DNA from: GAS188 sp044445965 | GTDB lineage: Bacteria; Pseudomonadota; Alphaproteobacteria; Rhizobiales; Beijerinckiaceae | DNA: 64,000 nt | Assembly (NCBI GenBank): GCA_044445965.1 | Contig: JBIOEJ010000008.1 | Span: forward strand, 1 to 64,000 | Direction of reading: 5' to 3' | Part shown: positions 44,301 to 51,771 of the stretch, in pieces | How the letters are laid out: the number at the start of each line of letters is the position of its first letter | Numbering within the stretch: the first letter of the stretch is position 1 | The notes under the pieces: generated by a model | Database searches by the model: none | What the model saw: the letters and a program-made list of their open reading frames with translations, nothing else | What the model was told of the DNA's origin: nothing | Translations under genes and position numbers: made by a program

Positions 44301-44576
44301 CTCATGACCGCGCTCGCCTTCACCTTCGGCGTCGTGCCGCTGGTGATCGCGACTGGTCCGGGGGCGGAAATGCGGCAGGCGCTCGGCACCGCCGTATTCT
44401 TCGGCATGCTGGGCGTGACCATCTTCGGGCTGTTCTTCACGCCGATATTTTACGTCGCGATCCGCTCGGTCGTGCTGTGGCTGCGCAAGCAGCCTCCGCG
44501 CGACAAGGCCCCCGGCGAAACACGCGATATTCCGGATGAGACGCGCGAAAGCCCTTCGGCGGCGAGCGTTCGATGA
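41358..44576 (+). CDS. RND multidrug efflux pump, AcrB/HAE1 family
   Basis: 1072 residues with 12 membrane segments and two large periplasmic loops. Begins FSHFFIDRPIFATV, the standard HAE1 start; the proton-relay Asp pair is in GIVVDDAIVVVENVERN (segment 4). VPQGFIPTLDQGY opens the second half and the docking region is conserved. Proton-driven export of amphipathic compounds. The C-terminal tail is short and charged. No TetR-type repressor is adjacent, which is unusual for such pumps. Confidence 0.95.
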   Translation: MRFSHFFIDRPIFATVIATVILILGAVAYTGLPVAQYPEIAPPTIVVRASYPGANAETVATTVATPIEEQVNGVEDMLYMSSYSTGDGNMSLTITFKLGTDLDKAQVLVQNRVAIATPRLPDDVKRLGVTTLKSSPDLMMVVHMLSPDDTYDQLYVSNYARNNVRDELLRLNGVGDLTIFGERQYSLRIWLDPEKLATFGLTAGDVTRAIQEQNVQVSGGALGQEPVPSGSAFQLTVTTQGRLEDPRQFRQIIVRSTPDGRLVRVQDVARVELGAQDYFTNSYLNGKPAVALVIFQRPNTNALQAATEIQKTMRRLKENFPPGIDYTIVYNPTEFIAQSVDAVYHSLFEAVLLVILVILVFLQSWRTAIIPIVAIPVSLIGTFAVMAAFGFSLNNLTLFGMVLAIGIVVDDAIVVVENVERNISQGMSPRDAAHETMDEVGTALIAIALVLSAVFVPTAFIPGLSGQFYRQFALTIAVSTLISAFLSLTLSPALAALLLKPHTHRRSRNPIARFGSFLANGFNRGFAGMANGYAGAVGVLARRKGMVLPVYALLIGATVWIAMRVPQGFIPTLDQGYAIVIAQLPDGASLSRTDAVTRRISDIVQKTPGAVNAVAFAGFSAATFTNATNSAAVFVGFRPFDERVKEGRDAASIIKDLTARLQEIQEAFIIVIPPPPVRGIGNAGGFKLQLQDRVGADIRPVLARAYEMMGRARQDPKLSRVFTTSSAGSPQIYLDIDRQKAQILNVPIGNIFETLQDNLGVAYVNDFNVFGRVYQVRAQADQRFRLDAEDINRLRVRSSTGALVPMGTLAEPREVSGPDLVQRYNMYVSVPLQGDAAPGVSSGVALSEMEALAGEILPRGMSYEWTDLAYQQRATGNNAVYVFALSVVFVFLVLAAQYESWALPLAIVLIVPMSVLAALAGVLLRGMDNNILTQIGLVVLIGLAAKNAILIVEFAREAEIRDGKDPIAAAVEACRLRLRPILMTALAFTFGVVPLVIATGPGAEMRQALGTAVFFGMLGVTIFGLFFTPIFYVAIRSVVLWLRKQPPRDKAPGETRDIPDETRESPSAASVR

Positions 44577-44619
44577 GCAGCCGGCCGCCGGAGGGGAAGA
44601 GAGCTCGGCGCGTTCCTCC

Positions 44620-45597
44620 TCAGTCGACCACGCAGTTGCAGGCGGCGAGCCCGGCCGGCAGCGGTTTGCCCCATTGCTTCAACCGCTTGGCGCTGATGAC
44701 GGGGGTGGAATCCGCCGCGCTCGGCCGGTAATTCGGCAGCTCGGAGGGTTTCGCGCCTTCCATCACCTTGGCCGCGAGCAGACCCGCCTGGTAGCCGACC
44801 TTCGTCCAGGAGACGGACATGGCGGCCAATACCAGATGCTCCTGCGCGCCCTGAGGCGAGGAGCTGATCACGGGGATCTTCATGCGGTCGGCGGTGGCGA
44901 CGATGGCCGGCAGGGCCGGCATCAGCAGGCTTGACGGGATGGCATAGATGAAGTCGACGCCCTGCAGCGCGGTGGTGCGCTGGGGAATGTCGCTGGCGAC
45001 GTCGACGCCCATGGCCTTCAGCTCGATTCCCCTGGCTTTGGCGGCGGCCTCGGCGATGGACTTGCCGGCGATGTCATTGGCGTCGCCCGGGTTGTAGAGC
45101 ACCCCGAACGCCTTGACGTCGCCGAGGAGGTCGTGGGCGAAGTCCAGGACCGCCTCCACCGGCTGCATGTTCGAGGCGCCGACGAAGCGCGTCGAGCCGT
45201 GTTGCCAGTCCGGCACGAGACCGGCCGCCACCGGATCGGTGACCGGGGCGAAGATGATCGGCAGCGACTGGTCGCGGACGAGCTTCACGGCCGCTTGCGT
45301 CATCGGCGTGGTGACCGTCAGCATGAGATCGGGCTTGGTCGATTCGAGCTTCGAGAGCACCTGCGGGATGAGCGAGGGATCGAAGTTGCAGTCGCTGTAC
45401 TCGTAGACGACGGACTTGCCTTCCACATAACCCTTGTCGGCGAGCGCCGATTTGAAGCCGGCGATCACCTGCTCGAGCGATCCATGCGGGCCGAAATTGG
45501 CGATGGCCACCTTCTTGGGGTCGGCATGAGCCGGGCCGACCGCCGCGCTGAAGGAGGCCAGCATCGCGCTCATGATCAGAAGCCAGCGTCGCGTCAT
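44620..45597 (-). CDS. ABC_sub_bind family periplasmic binding protein (TrpX/BMP-like)
   Basis: 325 residues from the chosen Met. Twin-Arg-like n-region (MTRRWLLIMSAM), cleavage after AHA near 25. Mature sequence shows the PF04392 pattern: VAIANFGPHGSLEQVIAGFKSAL, PQVLSKLESTKPDLMLTVTTPMTQAA, AFGVLYNPGDANDIAG and ISSSPQGAQEHLVLAAMSVSW. GGAG lies 6 bases before this Met; a Met 5 codons earlier is possible. No permease or ATPase gene accompanies it. Last gene of the dehydrogenase operon, 42 bases after the aspartate-dehydrogenase-like gene. Confidence 0.83.
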   Translation of the reverse strand: MTRRWLLIMSAMLASFSAAVGPAHADPKKVAIANFGPHGSLEQVIAGFKSALADKGYVEGKSVVYEYSDCNFDPSLIPQVLSKLESTKPDLMLTVTTPMTQAAVKLVRDQSLPIIFAPVTDPVAAGLVPDWQHGSTRFVGASNMQPVEAVLDFAHDLLGDVKAFGVLYNPGDANDIAGKSIAEAAAKARGIELKAMGVDVASDIPQRTTALQGVDFIYAIPSSLLMPALPAIVATADRMKIPVISSSPQGAQEHLVLAAMSVSWTKVGYQAGLLAAKVMEGAKPSELPNYRPSAADSTPVISAKRLKQWGKPLPAGLAACNCVVD

Positions 45598-45639
45598 CAT
45601 GCTCTCCGGCATACGAGGAACACCGCCGCCAAGATTTGG

Positions 45640-46428
45640 TCACACGAAATCGATGCTGTCGAGCGTTCCGGTCGCCTTCAGCACTGAACGCAGCGTCGAC
45701 TGGATCATCTCGGTTCCGGATACGCCGACCGCGGGCTGGCGTTTCACCGTCGACAGATAGGAGCCGTCCCGCCCCCACGCCTCGACCTCGGCGACCGCAT
45801 GGTCGAGCCGGCGATCGGCGACCAGGCGCCCGCGGCAGCGATCGAGGCCGATAGTCGCGAGCGCGCAGGTCACCATCGTGTTGACGTTGCGCGGATAGAG
45901 AGCGGCGATGCCACGCACCGGGCCGGCATAGAGGACGGTCTCCTCGCCGATCTCTGGCGCCGCTCGATCGGCGCGCGCGAAATCGAGGTTCCGCGGGTGC
46001 TTGCGGAAGGTGATCGTCACGTCGCGCCACATATGCCGCCATTGGAACAGGGCGTCCGTGCCGACGAGGGCGCCCCGCGGCAGCAAAATTCGGTGTCCGC
46101 TGGCGGCGGCAGTCGAGACCAGCGCCTCGCGCAGGGCGTCGTCCGCAAGCGCCGTCACCGAAAGCGGCATGTAGTCGGCGTTCGAGAGGATCGAGGCGCC
46201 ATGCGCGATCGTGATGTCCGGATGGGCGCTCTCGATGATGAGATCCGCGCCGCGGCGCGTCGCTTCCGCGAGGTCGGCAAGCACCAGGGCGGGCGGGAGC
46301 TCGGCAAGCCGTTCCCGCGTGCGGTTCCAGACGAAGGCGATCTCGAGGCCGGGATGCTCGCCCGCCGCGATCGCCCGCCAAAGCGCTGCGCCGATGAAGC
46401 CGAAACCGATGAGGCCGATACGCTTCAT
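45640..46428 (-). CDS. L-aspartate dehydrogenase-like protein (NadX/DUF108 family)
   Basis: 262 residues. Rossmann motif GFGFIG (8-13), then LIIESAHPD, LSVTALADDALRE, RGALVGTDALF and the family block YPRNVNTMVTCALATIGLDR (PxNVN in NadX). AspDH makes iminoaspartate or the reverse amination with NAD(P)H. Here it stands between flavin amine-oxidase-type subunits and a binding protein, not with nad genes, so a role on another imino acid is likely. Its start overlaps the stop of the FAD oxidase gene by 4 bases. Confidence 0.78.
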   Translation of the reverse strand: MKRIGLIGFGFIGAALWRAIAAGEHPGLEIAFVWNRTRERLAELPPALVLADLAEATRRGADLIIESAHPDITIAHGASILSNADYMPLSVTALADDALREALVSTAAASGHRILLPRGALVGTDALFQWRHMWRDVTITFRKHPRNLDFARADRAAPEIGEETVLYAGPVRGIAALYPRNVNTMVTCALATIGLDRCRGRLVADRRLDHAVAEVEAWGRDGSYLSTVKRQPAVGVSGTEMIQSTLRSVLKATGTLDSIDFV

Positions 46429-47588
46429 GCCGTGACGCTCGAGTTCATATGGGAAGCCGAGCCGGTGGAGAAGCGCGCAACGCCGAACGGCTCGATCGGC
46501 ATGTTCGTGCGCCCGGTCGCGACCAGCTCCGCCATCACGGCGCCGGCGCCCGGCCCGAGCTGGAAGCCATGTCCCGAAAAGCCGAACTGGTGGAACACGC
46601 CCGGGCTCGTGCCGCTGGGCCCGAACACAGGTATCTCGTCGGGCATGCGCGCCTCGATCCCCGCCCAGGCGCGCAGGATGCTCGCAGTGCGCATGATCGG
46701 GAACACCTCATGGACCGTGCGGGCGCTGCTGCCGAGCTTCATCCAGTCGAGCACCGTGACGTTCTCGTCACGCAGCGCCTGGCCGAGATGGCCGCCGCCG
46801 ATCAGCACGGTGCCGTTGGCGTATTGCTTGAACGACAGCTTGCGGCCGCGCAGGATGACGACCGGCTTGATGAAGGCCGGCATGCGCGCCGTGATCATCA
46901 GCATAGGCGCGATCACCTCAAGCGGCACCGGCTCGCCGAGCAATGCCGCGATGCGATCCGCCCAGGCGCCTGCCGCATTCACCACCTTGGCGGAGCGACA
47001 GATGCCCTTGTCGGTCTCGACCGCCCAGCCCGTTCCATCGCGTTTCAGGCCGGTCACGCGCGTGCCTTCGAGGATGACGGCCCCGAGGGCCTCGGCCTTG
47101 CGGCGAAAGGCCTGCGTCGCGCGAAACGGGATGGCGGCGCCGTCACGGCGAGATACGATGCCGCCCGGACACGCCTCGGCTACCGCGGGCACGAGACGGC
47201 GCAGTTCGGGGGCGTCGATCAGCTCCTCATGATGGAAGCCTTTCGCTTGCAGCTCGGCGACGCGCTCCTTGAAGCCTGCGAACTCGGCTTGCGTCTCGGC
47301 GACCAGCACTTGTCCTTCCGAGGTGAAGCCGCAATCATCGTCGACCACCTCCGCGATGCGGTGCCAGATATCCATCGAAAGGGCGGAGAGCGGTATTTCC
47401 GCGACGTGGCGCGCGAGCTGACGCACGCCGCCCGCATTGACGCCCGAGGCATGGCGCCCGGCATGGTCCTTCTCGATGAGGATGACGCTGAGGCCGCGAA
47501 GCCGGCAATGCAGTGCCGTCGAGCAGCCATGGATGCCGCCGCCGATGACGATGACATCGGCGGCGTTGGCAAACGCCCCCACGGTCAC
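46425..47588 (-). CDS. FAD-dependent amino/imino acid oxidoreductase (DAO family), catalytic subunit of an opine/D-hydroxyproline dehydrogenase-like complex
   Basis: 387 residues. N-terminal FAD motif VIVIGGGIHGCSTAL (12-26), C-terminal GFSGHGFQLGPGAG typical of sarcosine/opine oxidase beta subunits (HcnC, OoxB). GTG start overlapping the alpha-subunit stop by 4 bases. Together with the two upstream genes it forms the three-subunit layout of opine oxidases and D-hydroxyproline dehydrogenases, membrane-linked enzymes that split or oxidise secondary amines and feed the quinone pool. Confidence 0.86.
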   Translation of the reverse strand: MTVGAFANAADVIVIGGGIHGCSTALHCRLRGLSVILIEKDHAGRHASGVNAGGVRQLARHVAEIPLSALSMDIWHRIAEVVDDDCGFTSEGQVLVAETQAEFAGFKERVAELQAKGFHHEELIDAPELRRLVPAVAEACPGGIVSRRDGAAIPFRATQAFRRKAEALGAVILEGTRVTGLKRDGTGWAVETDKGICRSAKVVNAAGAWADRIAALLGEPVPLEVIAPMLMITARMPAFIKPVVILRGRKLSFKQYANGTVLIGGGHLGQALRDENVTVLDWMKLGSSARTVHEVFPIMRTASILRAWAGIEARMPDEIPVFGPSGTSPGVFHQFGFSGHGFQLGPGAGAVMAELVATGRTNMPIEPFGVARFSTGSASHMNSSVTA

Positions 47589-49045
47589 CGTAGCACGGCC
47601 TTCTCGGCGGCCTGCGTCCGCGGCAGGGCCGCGATCTCGGCGAGAGTCACGGGCTTAACGGGCGGACGCAAGCGGTAATAGCCGATCTCGGCTGGGGAAA
47701 GGCCGCGCTCGGTCGCGATCATCTCGGTCACGGTGAGGCCGCAGAGCCGTCCCTGGCAAGGACCCATGCCGCAACGCACGAACGCCTTCATCTGGTTGGG
47801 GCCGGCGACGCCGAGCGCCAGCGTCTCTCGGATCGTCTTCGCCGTCACCTCCTCGCAGCGGCAAACGATGGTGGTGTCGTCTTGCGGCACGCGGAAGGCC
47901 TTCGCCGGGCGATAGAGGAGGTCGAGGAAGCGACGCCCCCGCGACAGGCGGGCGAGCGCCCGGCGGGCCGGGCGAGCCTCCCTGTCGCGCCGCGCCGCAT
48001 CGATCCGTCCGAACCGGTGAGCCGCGCCGAGCGCCGCGATCCGCCCGCTCTCGGCCGCGCTCTCGGCGCCTGCGATGCCTGCCCCATCGCCGGCGATCGC
48101 GACGCCGGCGACGCTGCTCGCGAACCAGGCGTCGAGACGCGGCCGGAAGGCGAGCTGCTCCTCGTCCCAGTCATGCGCGCAGCCGATCGCGTTCGAGAGG
48201 TTGATGTTCGGCACGACGCCTTGATGGAGCAACAGCAGGTCGCAATCGAGCCGTTCGTCGCGGCCTCCTCGCGCATAGACGACGGCGCGGATAGAGCCGT
48301 CCCCTTCGGCGCCGAGCGAGGTCACGCCGGTGATCACCCGCGACCGGCTGCGGACCTTGGTAATGAGCTTCAGCCCCTTCGCGAGATAGGGTGAACGCAG
48401 GAACCCCGGCAAGGCTGCGAGCGCCGGCCGCCAATTGCCGCGCGGCGTCGTGTCGAGGATGGCCGTAATGGGAGCGCCGGCCGCCAGGAGCTGCGCGGCG
48501 AGGAGATAGAGCAGCGGCCCCGTGCCTGCGATCACCGTTCGCCCATTCGGCACGAGGCCCGCGCTCTTCAACGCGATCTGCGCGGCCCCGGCCGTCATGA
48601 CGCCGGGCAGCGTCCAGCCGGGCACTGGAAATGGCCGCTCCTGGGCGCCGGTCGCAAGGATCACCTGCCGCGCGCCGATCAAGCGCGCCCGCCCGCCTTG
48701 CGAGACGCCGATCTCGAAATCCTCGCCCGACCCGCTATCGGTGAAGGCGCGCGCCACGTTCCAGACAGTGGTGCGCGGCGCGTAGGCGGCTTGCGAGGCG
48801 GCGAAATCGCGCGCCGGCGCCTGGCCCTTCCAATAATCCTCGCCCAAAATGTCGGGCCTCGTGACGGGCGTCGTCGTGACCGCGCGATAGATCTGGCCGC
48901 CTGGCGTCGCATTCTCGTCGAGCACCACGACATCGACGCCGAGCCCGGCGGTCGTCAGCGCGGCCGCGATTCCGGCGGGACCGGCGCCGATGATGGCGAG
49001 ATCATAATGGCCGGCGAAGGCTTCGGCGCTCTCGATCCTCCTCAC
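47585..49045 (-). CDS. FAD/NAD(P)-binding subunit with C-terminal [2Fe-2S] domain (HcnB/OoxA type)
   Basis: 486 residues. AIIGAGPAGIAAAL near the N-terminus, the second dinucleotide site VIAGTGPLLYLLAAQLL, IAGDGAGIAGAESA at the end of the FAD domain, then a BFD-like cluster domain with Cys in CRCEEVT and RCGMGPCQGRLCG. GTG start with AAGGGAG 8 bases upstream; the longer frame runs back through the small subunit gene. Overlaps that gene by 4 bases. Alpha subunit of the complex, moving electrons between flavin and Fe-S centres. Confidence 0.87.
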   Translation of the reverse strand: MRRIESAEAFAGHYDLAIIGAGPAGIAAALTTAGLGVDVVVLDENATPGGQIYRAVTTTPVTRPDILGEDYWKGQAPARDFAASQAAYAPRTTVWNVARAFTDSGSGEDFEIGVSQGGRARLIGARQVILATGAQERPFPVPGWTLPGVMTAGAAQIALKSAGLVPNGRTVIAGTGPLLYLLAAQLLAAGAPITAILDTTPRGNWRPALAALPGFLRSPYLAKGLKLITKVRSRSRVITGVTSLGAEGDGSIRAVVYARGGRDERLDCDLLLLHQGVVPNINLSNAIGCAHDWDEEQLAFRPRLDAWFASSVAGVAIAGDGAGIAGAESAAESGRIAALGAAHRFGRIDAARRDREARPARRALARLSRGRRFLDLLYRPAKAFRVPQDDTTIVCRCEEVTAKTIRETLALGVAGPNQMKAFVRCGMGPCQGRLCGLTVTEMIATERGLSPAEIGYYRLRPPVKPVTLAEIAALPRTQAAEKAVLR

Positions 49046-49356
49046 GCGGATTCTCCCTTCGCGATGCCGGGCATCGGCGCTCCAAATTGCGTTTCGACGC
49101 GCATGCCCTCCTCGAGCGGCACGAGGCAGGCCTGGCGGTTGCCGGCGCCATCGATGGTCACCAGGCAGTCGAAGCACACGCCCATCATGCAATAGGGGCC
49201 GCGCGCCGCGTTGGAGACGGGCGTCGTGCGGCAGGCGAGGACGCCCGCGGCGAGGAGCGCCGCGGCGACCGTATCGCCACGCCGTCCCGTCATCTCGCGG
49301 CCGTCGAAGGTGAAGCGGATGGGAGCCTCCACGAGATCAGGCAAGCGACGGAACAT
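49042..49356 (-). CDS. (2Fe-2S)-binding small subunit (HcnA/OoxX type)
   Basis: 104 residues. Ferredoxin-like domain with FTFDGREMTGRRGDTVAAALLAAG and cluster Cys in ACRTTP, GPYCMMGVCFDCLV. Start at the Met with GGAGG 4 bases upstream; a Met 7 codons earlier would bury that site. First gene of the five-gene operon (this, alpha, beta, AspDH-like, binding protein). The 137 bases upstream to vapC must hold the promoter; no clear motif is seen there. Confidence 0.87.
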   Translation of the reverse strand: MFRRLPDLVEAPIRFTFDGREMTGRRGDTVAAALLAAGVLACRTTPVSNAARGPYCMMGVCFDCLVTIDGAGNRQACLVPLEEGMRVETQFGAPMPGIAKGESA

Positions 49357-49493
49357 GGAACCTCCGCGATGTGACACCGGCCACTGTTCGCGGCCTAACC
49401 GCTGCTGGGGTTCTTGGACACTCGTGGAACTGCCCGCGTCGCTCCTTCGCTGGAAATTCGACAGACATTTTAGGTGCTTCGTTGGAAGCGCGT

Positions 49494-49889
49494 TCAGGCA
49501 TATTGCTGAATATCGGTGTGGGTGAAGTCGGAGCCCTTGAACAGAAGCGGCACCTTCAACACCTTCGCCAGGGCATAGGCAGCGCAGTCGCCGAGGTTCA
49601 AACGCGCTTTCGGATCGATTCCCTTGCCGAAGCGGCTATAGGCGTCCAGCGCTTGTGAAATATAGGGCTCGGCGAAGGGCACGATCTCTACGCCGAGTTC
49701 GTCGAGGAAGCTCATCATTTCCGCAGCGCCCTCGCGCCCGCGCCGCACGCCGATGACGATGCCGGTCTCATTGACCGAGACTGCACTGACGAGGCGGCGC
49801 GGCGCATCGCGAATGGCGACCAGGAATTTCTCAGCTTCGGGTTCCTGCTCGAGAACGGCGATCAGGGCCGAGCTATCGACGACGATCAT
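49494..49889 (-). CDS. vapC: VapC-type PIN-domain toxin
   Basis: 131 residues. PIN-domain acidic residues: Asp5 in VVDSSAL, Glu near 41 in VNETGIV, and the Asp in LNLGDCAAYALAK (about 105). Type II toxin, a Mg-dependent RNase, usually cutting tRNA or rRNA. Start chosen at MIVVDSS; it overlaps the antitoxin gene by 17 bases, a normal arrangement for coupled translation. Confidence 0.88.
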   Translation of the reverse strand: MIVVDSSALIAVLEQEPEAEKFLVAIRDAPRRLVSAVSVNETGIVIGVRRGREGAAEMMSFLDELGVEIVPFAEPYISQALDAYSRFGKGIDPKARLNLGDCAAYALAKVLKVPLLFKGSDFTHTDIQQYA

Positions 49890-50151
49890 CCGCGGCGCCC
49901 CAGGCCTGTTCGAGGATCTCTCGCGGCGGGCGCGGATCAAGAAGGGGGCGGGAAGCAACGCGCTTGGCGATTTCCCGGGCGCGCACGATATCGGCGCGCG
50001 GAGGCCGGCCAGCCTCCTCGGCGAGGGCGACGCCGGCTATATATGCCACTGTCTCGACGCCTTCTTTCAGCACCTCGTCAAGCGTCTTGCCGCTGCGTGC
50101 GGCGACGCGGCGGGCGAGCCGCTCAGTCTCGGGGTTCAAAGTGGTGCTCAA
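49873..50151 (-). CDS. vapB: VapB-type antitoxin
   Basis: 92 residues. Begins LSTTLNPETERLARRVAARSGKT, the PSK/VapB transcription-factor pattern (a strand then helix for DNA binding, TLNPETERLARRVA), followed by EVLKEGVE and an Arg/Pro-rich toxin-binding tail. The start is a TTG, supported by GGAGG 6 bases upstream; the longer frame has no ribosome site and non-family sequence. It should repress its own promoter, which must lie in the region above 50165. Confidence 0.82.
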   Translation of the reverse strand: MSTTLNPETERLARRVAARSGKTLDEVLKEGVETVAYIAGVALAEEAGRPPRADIVRAREIAKRVASRPLLDPRPPREILEQAWGAADDRRR

Positions 50152-50219
50152 CGGTATCCTCCGGGGATTGCTCCGGCAATTCCCTTGATCAAAGATAACC
50201 AGTTCGAGGCCTCCCGACA

Positions 50220-50253
50220 ATGATCCCGTTGCGGACATGATCCCGTTGCGGAC
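50220..50253. repeat. 17-bp perfect tandem duplication upstream of vapB
   Basis: ATGATCCCGTTGCGGAC occurs twice with no spacer. It lies 70-100 bases upstream of the vapB start. It may be a replication slip or part of the VapBC operator region; no symmetry within the unit is seen. Confidence 0.75.
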
Positions 50254-50352
50254 AGCAAAGCGGCGTTTAGGGCGGAGATCGCCCGTCTTCAGATTCATGA
50301 GGGCCATCACGGAATGGGGTATCGAACAATGATGGTCCGCCGCGTCCTAAGT

Positions 50353-50456
50353 TAGGCTAAGGACACCCGGCAATTTGACCGCTCCGAATTGCAGCCGCCC
50401 GCCACATGGGGTCCGAGCGCCAACCGATTCACTTGATGTGTCAGGTGTCCTAACCT
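50353..50456. repeat. Imperfect inverted repeat pair about 100 bp apart
   Basis: AGGCTAAGGACACC on the left and GGTGTCCTAACCT on the right (reverse complement AGGTTAGGACACC) share AGGACACC plus flanking bases. Ends of this kind resemble terminal repeats of a small non-autonomous element, but no target duplication or transposase is visible. Confidence 0.3.
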
Positions 50457-50469
50457 CAAGGATCGCATC

Positions 50470-50699
50470 GTGCAGCTGTCAACGAAAGTAGTCATCCCGA
50501 AGGACCTGCTTCAAGCGGCAGATCACTTGCGGCCGCTCGGCAACGACGCTGCTCACATTGAGGCGAAGACTTGTCAGGCGACTGGCGAGCAGAAGTTAGA
50601 ATTGCGATCGATCTGACCAAGGAACTCTTGAAAGGCGCTTACCAATATAAAGGGCTCTTGAGCCGGCTGACCGCGTTGCAGAAGCCGGCCACGCCCTGA
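50470..50699 (+). pseudogene. Frameshifted remnant of a DUF4145-type protein (C-terminal part)
   Basis: From a GTG at 50470 the frame reads LLQAADHLRPLGNDAAHIEAKT and stops at about 50615. From 50604, in another frame, it continues AIDLTKELLKGAYQYKGLL, then SRLTALQKP, to a TGA at 50697-50699. The two pieces join into the usual DUF4145 C-terminus (LGNDAAH, then the helix LTKELLKAVYQY), so one frameshift near 50600 has broken it; the N-terminal two thirds of the domain are missing. DUF4145 occurs in defence- and element-associated proteins. It lies next to tRNA-Gln and vapBC. Confidence 0.7.
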
Positions 50700-50773
50700 A
50701 TGCGAGGCGCCGTTTCCAGGTCCGTCGACGGCTCGGCCTTTGTCCCACCCGTGGCACCCGTCTGACTGTCACG

Positions 50774-50847
50774 TGGCTGGGGGACTAGGATTCGAACCTA
50801 GACAGGCAGAGTCAGAGTCTGCAGTCCTACCGTTAGACGATCCCCCA
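50774..50847 (-). tRNA. tRNA-Gln (anticodon CTG)
   Basis: Folds as a full cloverleaf on the minus strand: acceptor TGGGGGA paired with TCCCCCA, discriminator G and encoded CCA; anticodon arm GCAGA-CTCTGAC-TCTGC with CTG at 34-36; T arm CTAGG-TTCGAAT-CCTAG. The U1-A72 first pair is typical of tRNA-Gln. Its 3' end faces the vapBC/DUF4145 region. Confidence 0.95.
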
Positions 50848-51006
50848 ACGGGACGCCTTCGCGGCCTCGCGGCGGCACGAGGCAGGAGCGGCTTCGCGTG
50901 GAGTTACAGACTTTGGGCGTGCTTGTCCATGGTGTCGGCGAAGTGGCGAATGGCAGGAAAAGGACAGAGCCTCCGGCGGCCGTCCCCACTCGCCATTCGC
51001 CTCCCG

Positions 51007-51771
51007 CTACTGCGCCTTCATCTCCCCGAGATAGGCCTGCTGCACCATCTCGTTGTCGCGCAGACTCTGCGCCGAGCCTTGCAGCACCACCTCGCCGGTC
51101 TGCAGCACGTAGCCGTGATCGGCGATCGAGAGCGCCATATTGGCGTTCTGCTCCACCATGAAGATCGAGGTGCCCTGTTTGTTGATCGTCTGGATGATGT
51201 CGAAGACCTGCTCGACATAGGCCGGCGAAAGCCCCATCGAAGGCTCGTCCATGCACAAGAGCTTCGGGCGCGCCATCAGGGCTCGGCCCATCGCCACCAT
51301 CTGCTGCTCGCCGCCCGACAATGTCCCGGCCGTCTGCTTGAGCCTTTCCTTGACGCGCGGGAACAAGGCGAAGACGCGTTCCTTGTCGGCCTCGATCTCG
51401 CTCGTATCGTCGCGGGTGAAGGCCCCCATCTCGAGATTTTCGAGCACCGTCATGCGCGGAAAAAGGCGACGCGCCTCCGGCACCGGCGCGATGCCGCGCT
51501 TGACTCGGTCGGCGGTCGGCATGTCGTTGATCGTCTCTCCCGCATAGATGACGACGCCGGTCTTCGGCGTCACGATGCCGAGGATCGTCTTCATCGTCGT
51601 CGATTTGCCCGAGGCGTTGCCGCCGAGCAGGCAGACGATCTCGCCGTCACCCACCCGGTAGTTCACGCCCTTGAGGACGTGAAGCTCGCCGTAATAGGTG
51701 TTGACGTCGTTGAACTCAAGAAGCGGCGGCCGCCTCTGCGACTGCGTCTGTGGTGCGTCCGAGATAGGCAC
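51007..51771 (-). CDS. livF: Branched-chain amino-acid ABC transporter ATPase LivF
   Basis: 254 residues. Domain begins LLEFNDVNTYYGELHVLKGV; Walker A GGNASGKST (50-58, Ala in place of the usual Gly), signature LSGGEQQM, Walker B LLCMDEPSMGLSP, H-loop MVEQNANMAL. GTG start with AAGGAAG 8 bases upstream; it overlaps the livMG gene by 56 bases. Second ATPase of the complex, pairing with the LivG half of the fusion. Last gene of the operon; tRNA-Gln lies 159 bases beyond the stop. Confidence 0.9.
   Translation of the reverse strand: MPISDAPQTQSQRRPPLLEFNDVNTYYGELHVLKGVNYRVGDGEIVCLLGGNASGKSTTMKTILGIVTPKTGVVIYAGETINDMPTADRVKRGIAPVPEARRLFPRMTVLENLEMGAFTRDDTSEIEADKERVFALFPRVKERLKQTAGTLSGGEQQMVAMGRALMARPKLLCMDEPSMGLSPAYVEQVFDIIQTINKQGTSIFMVEQNANMALSIADHGYVLQTGEVVLQGSAQSLRDNEMVQQAYLGEMKAQ

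Larger units (their letters stand above)
50152..50469. other. 318-base stretch without a gene, upstream of vapBC
   Basis: No coding region is supported. It contains the vapB ribosome site, a 17-bp tandem repeat (50220-50253) and an imperfect inverted-repeat pair (50353-50456). A short ATG frame near 50331 ends after 8 codons. Confidence 0.5.

Noticed and set aside
50353..50456. Complete miniature transposable element
   Set aside because: The inverted arms match only imperfectly and no flanking target-site duplication is visible, so it is listed only as a weak repeat.
50470..50617. AbrB-like antitoxin from the segment KVVIPKDLL
   Set aside because: The KVVIPKDL resemblance is short; the following LGNDAAHIEAK and the frameshifted continuation match the DUF4145 end much better.
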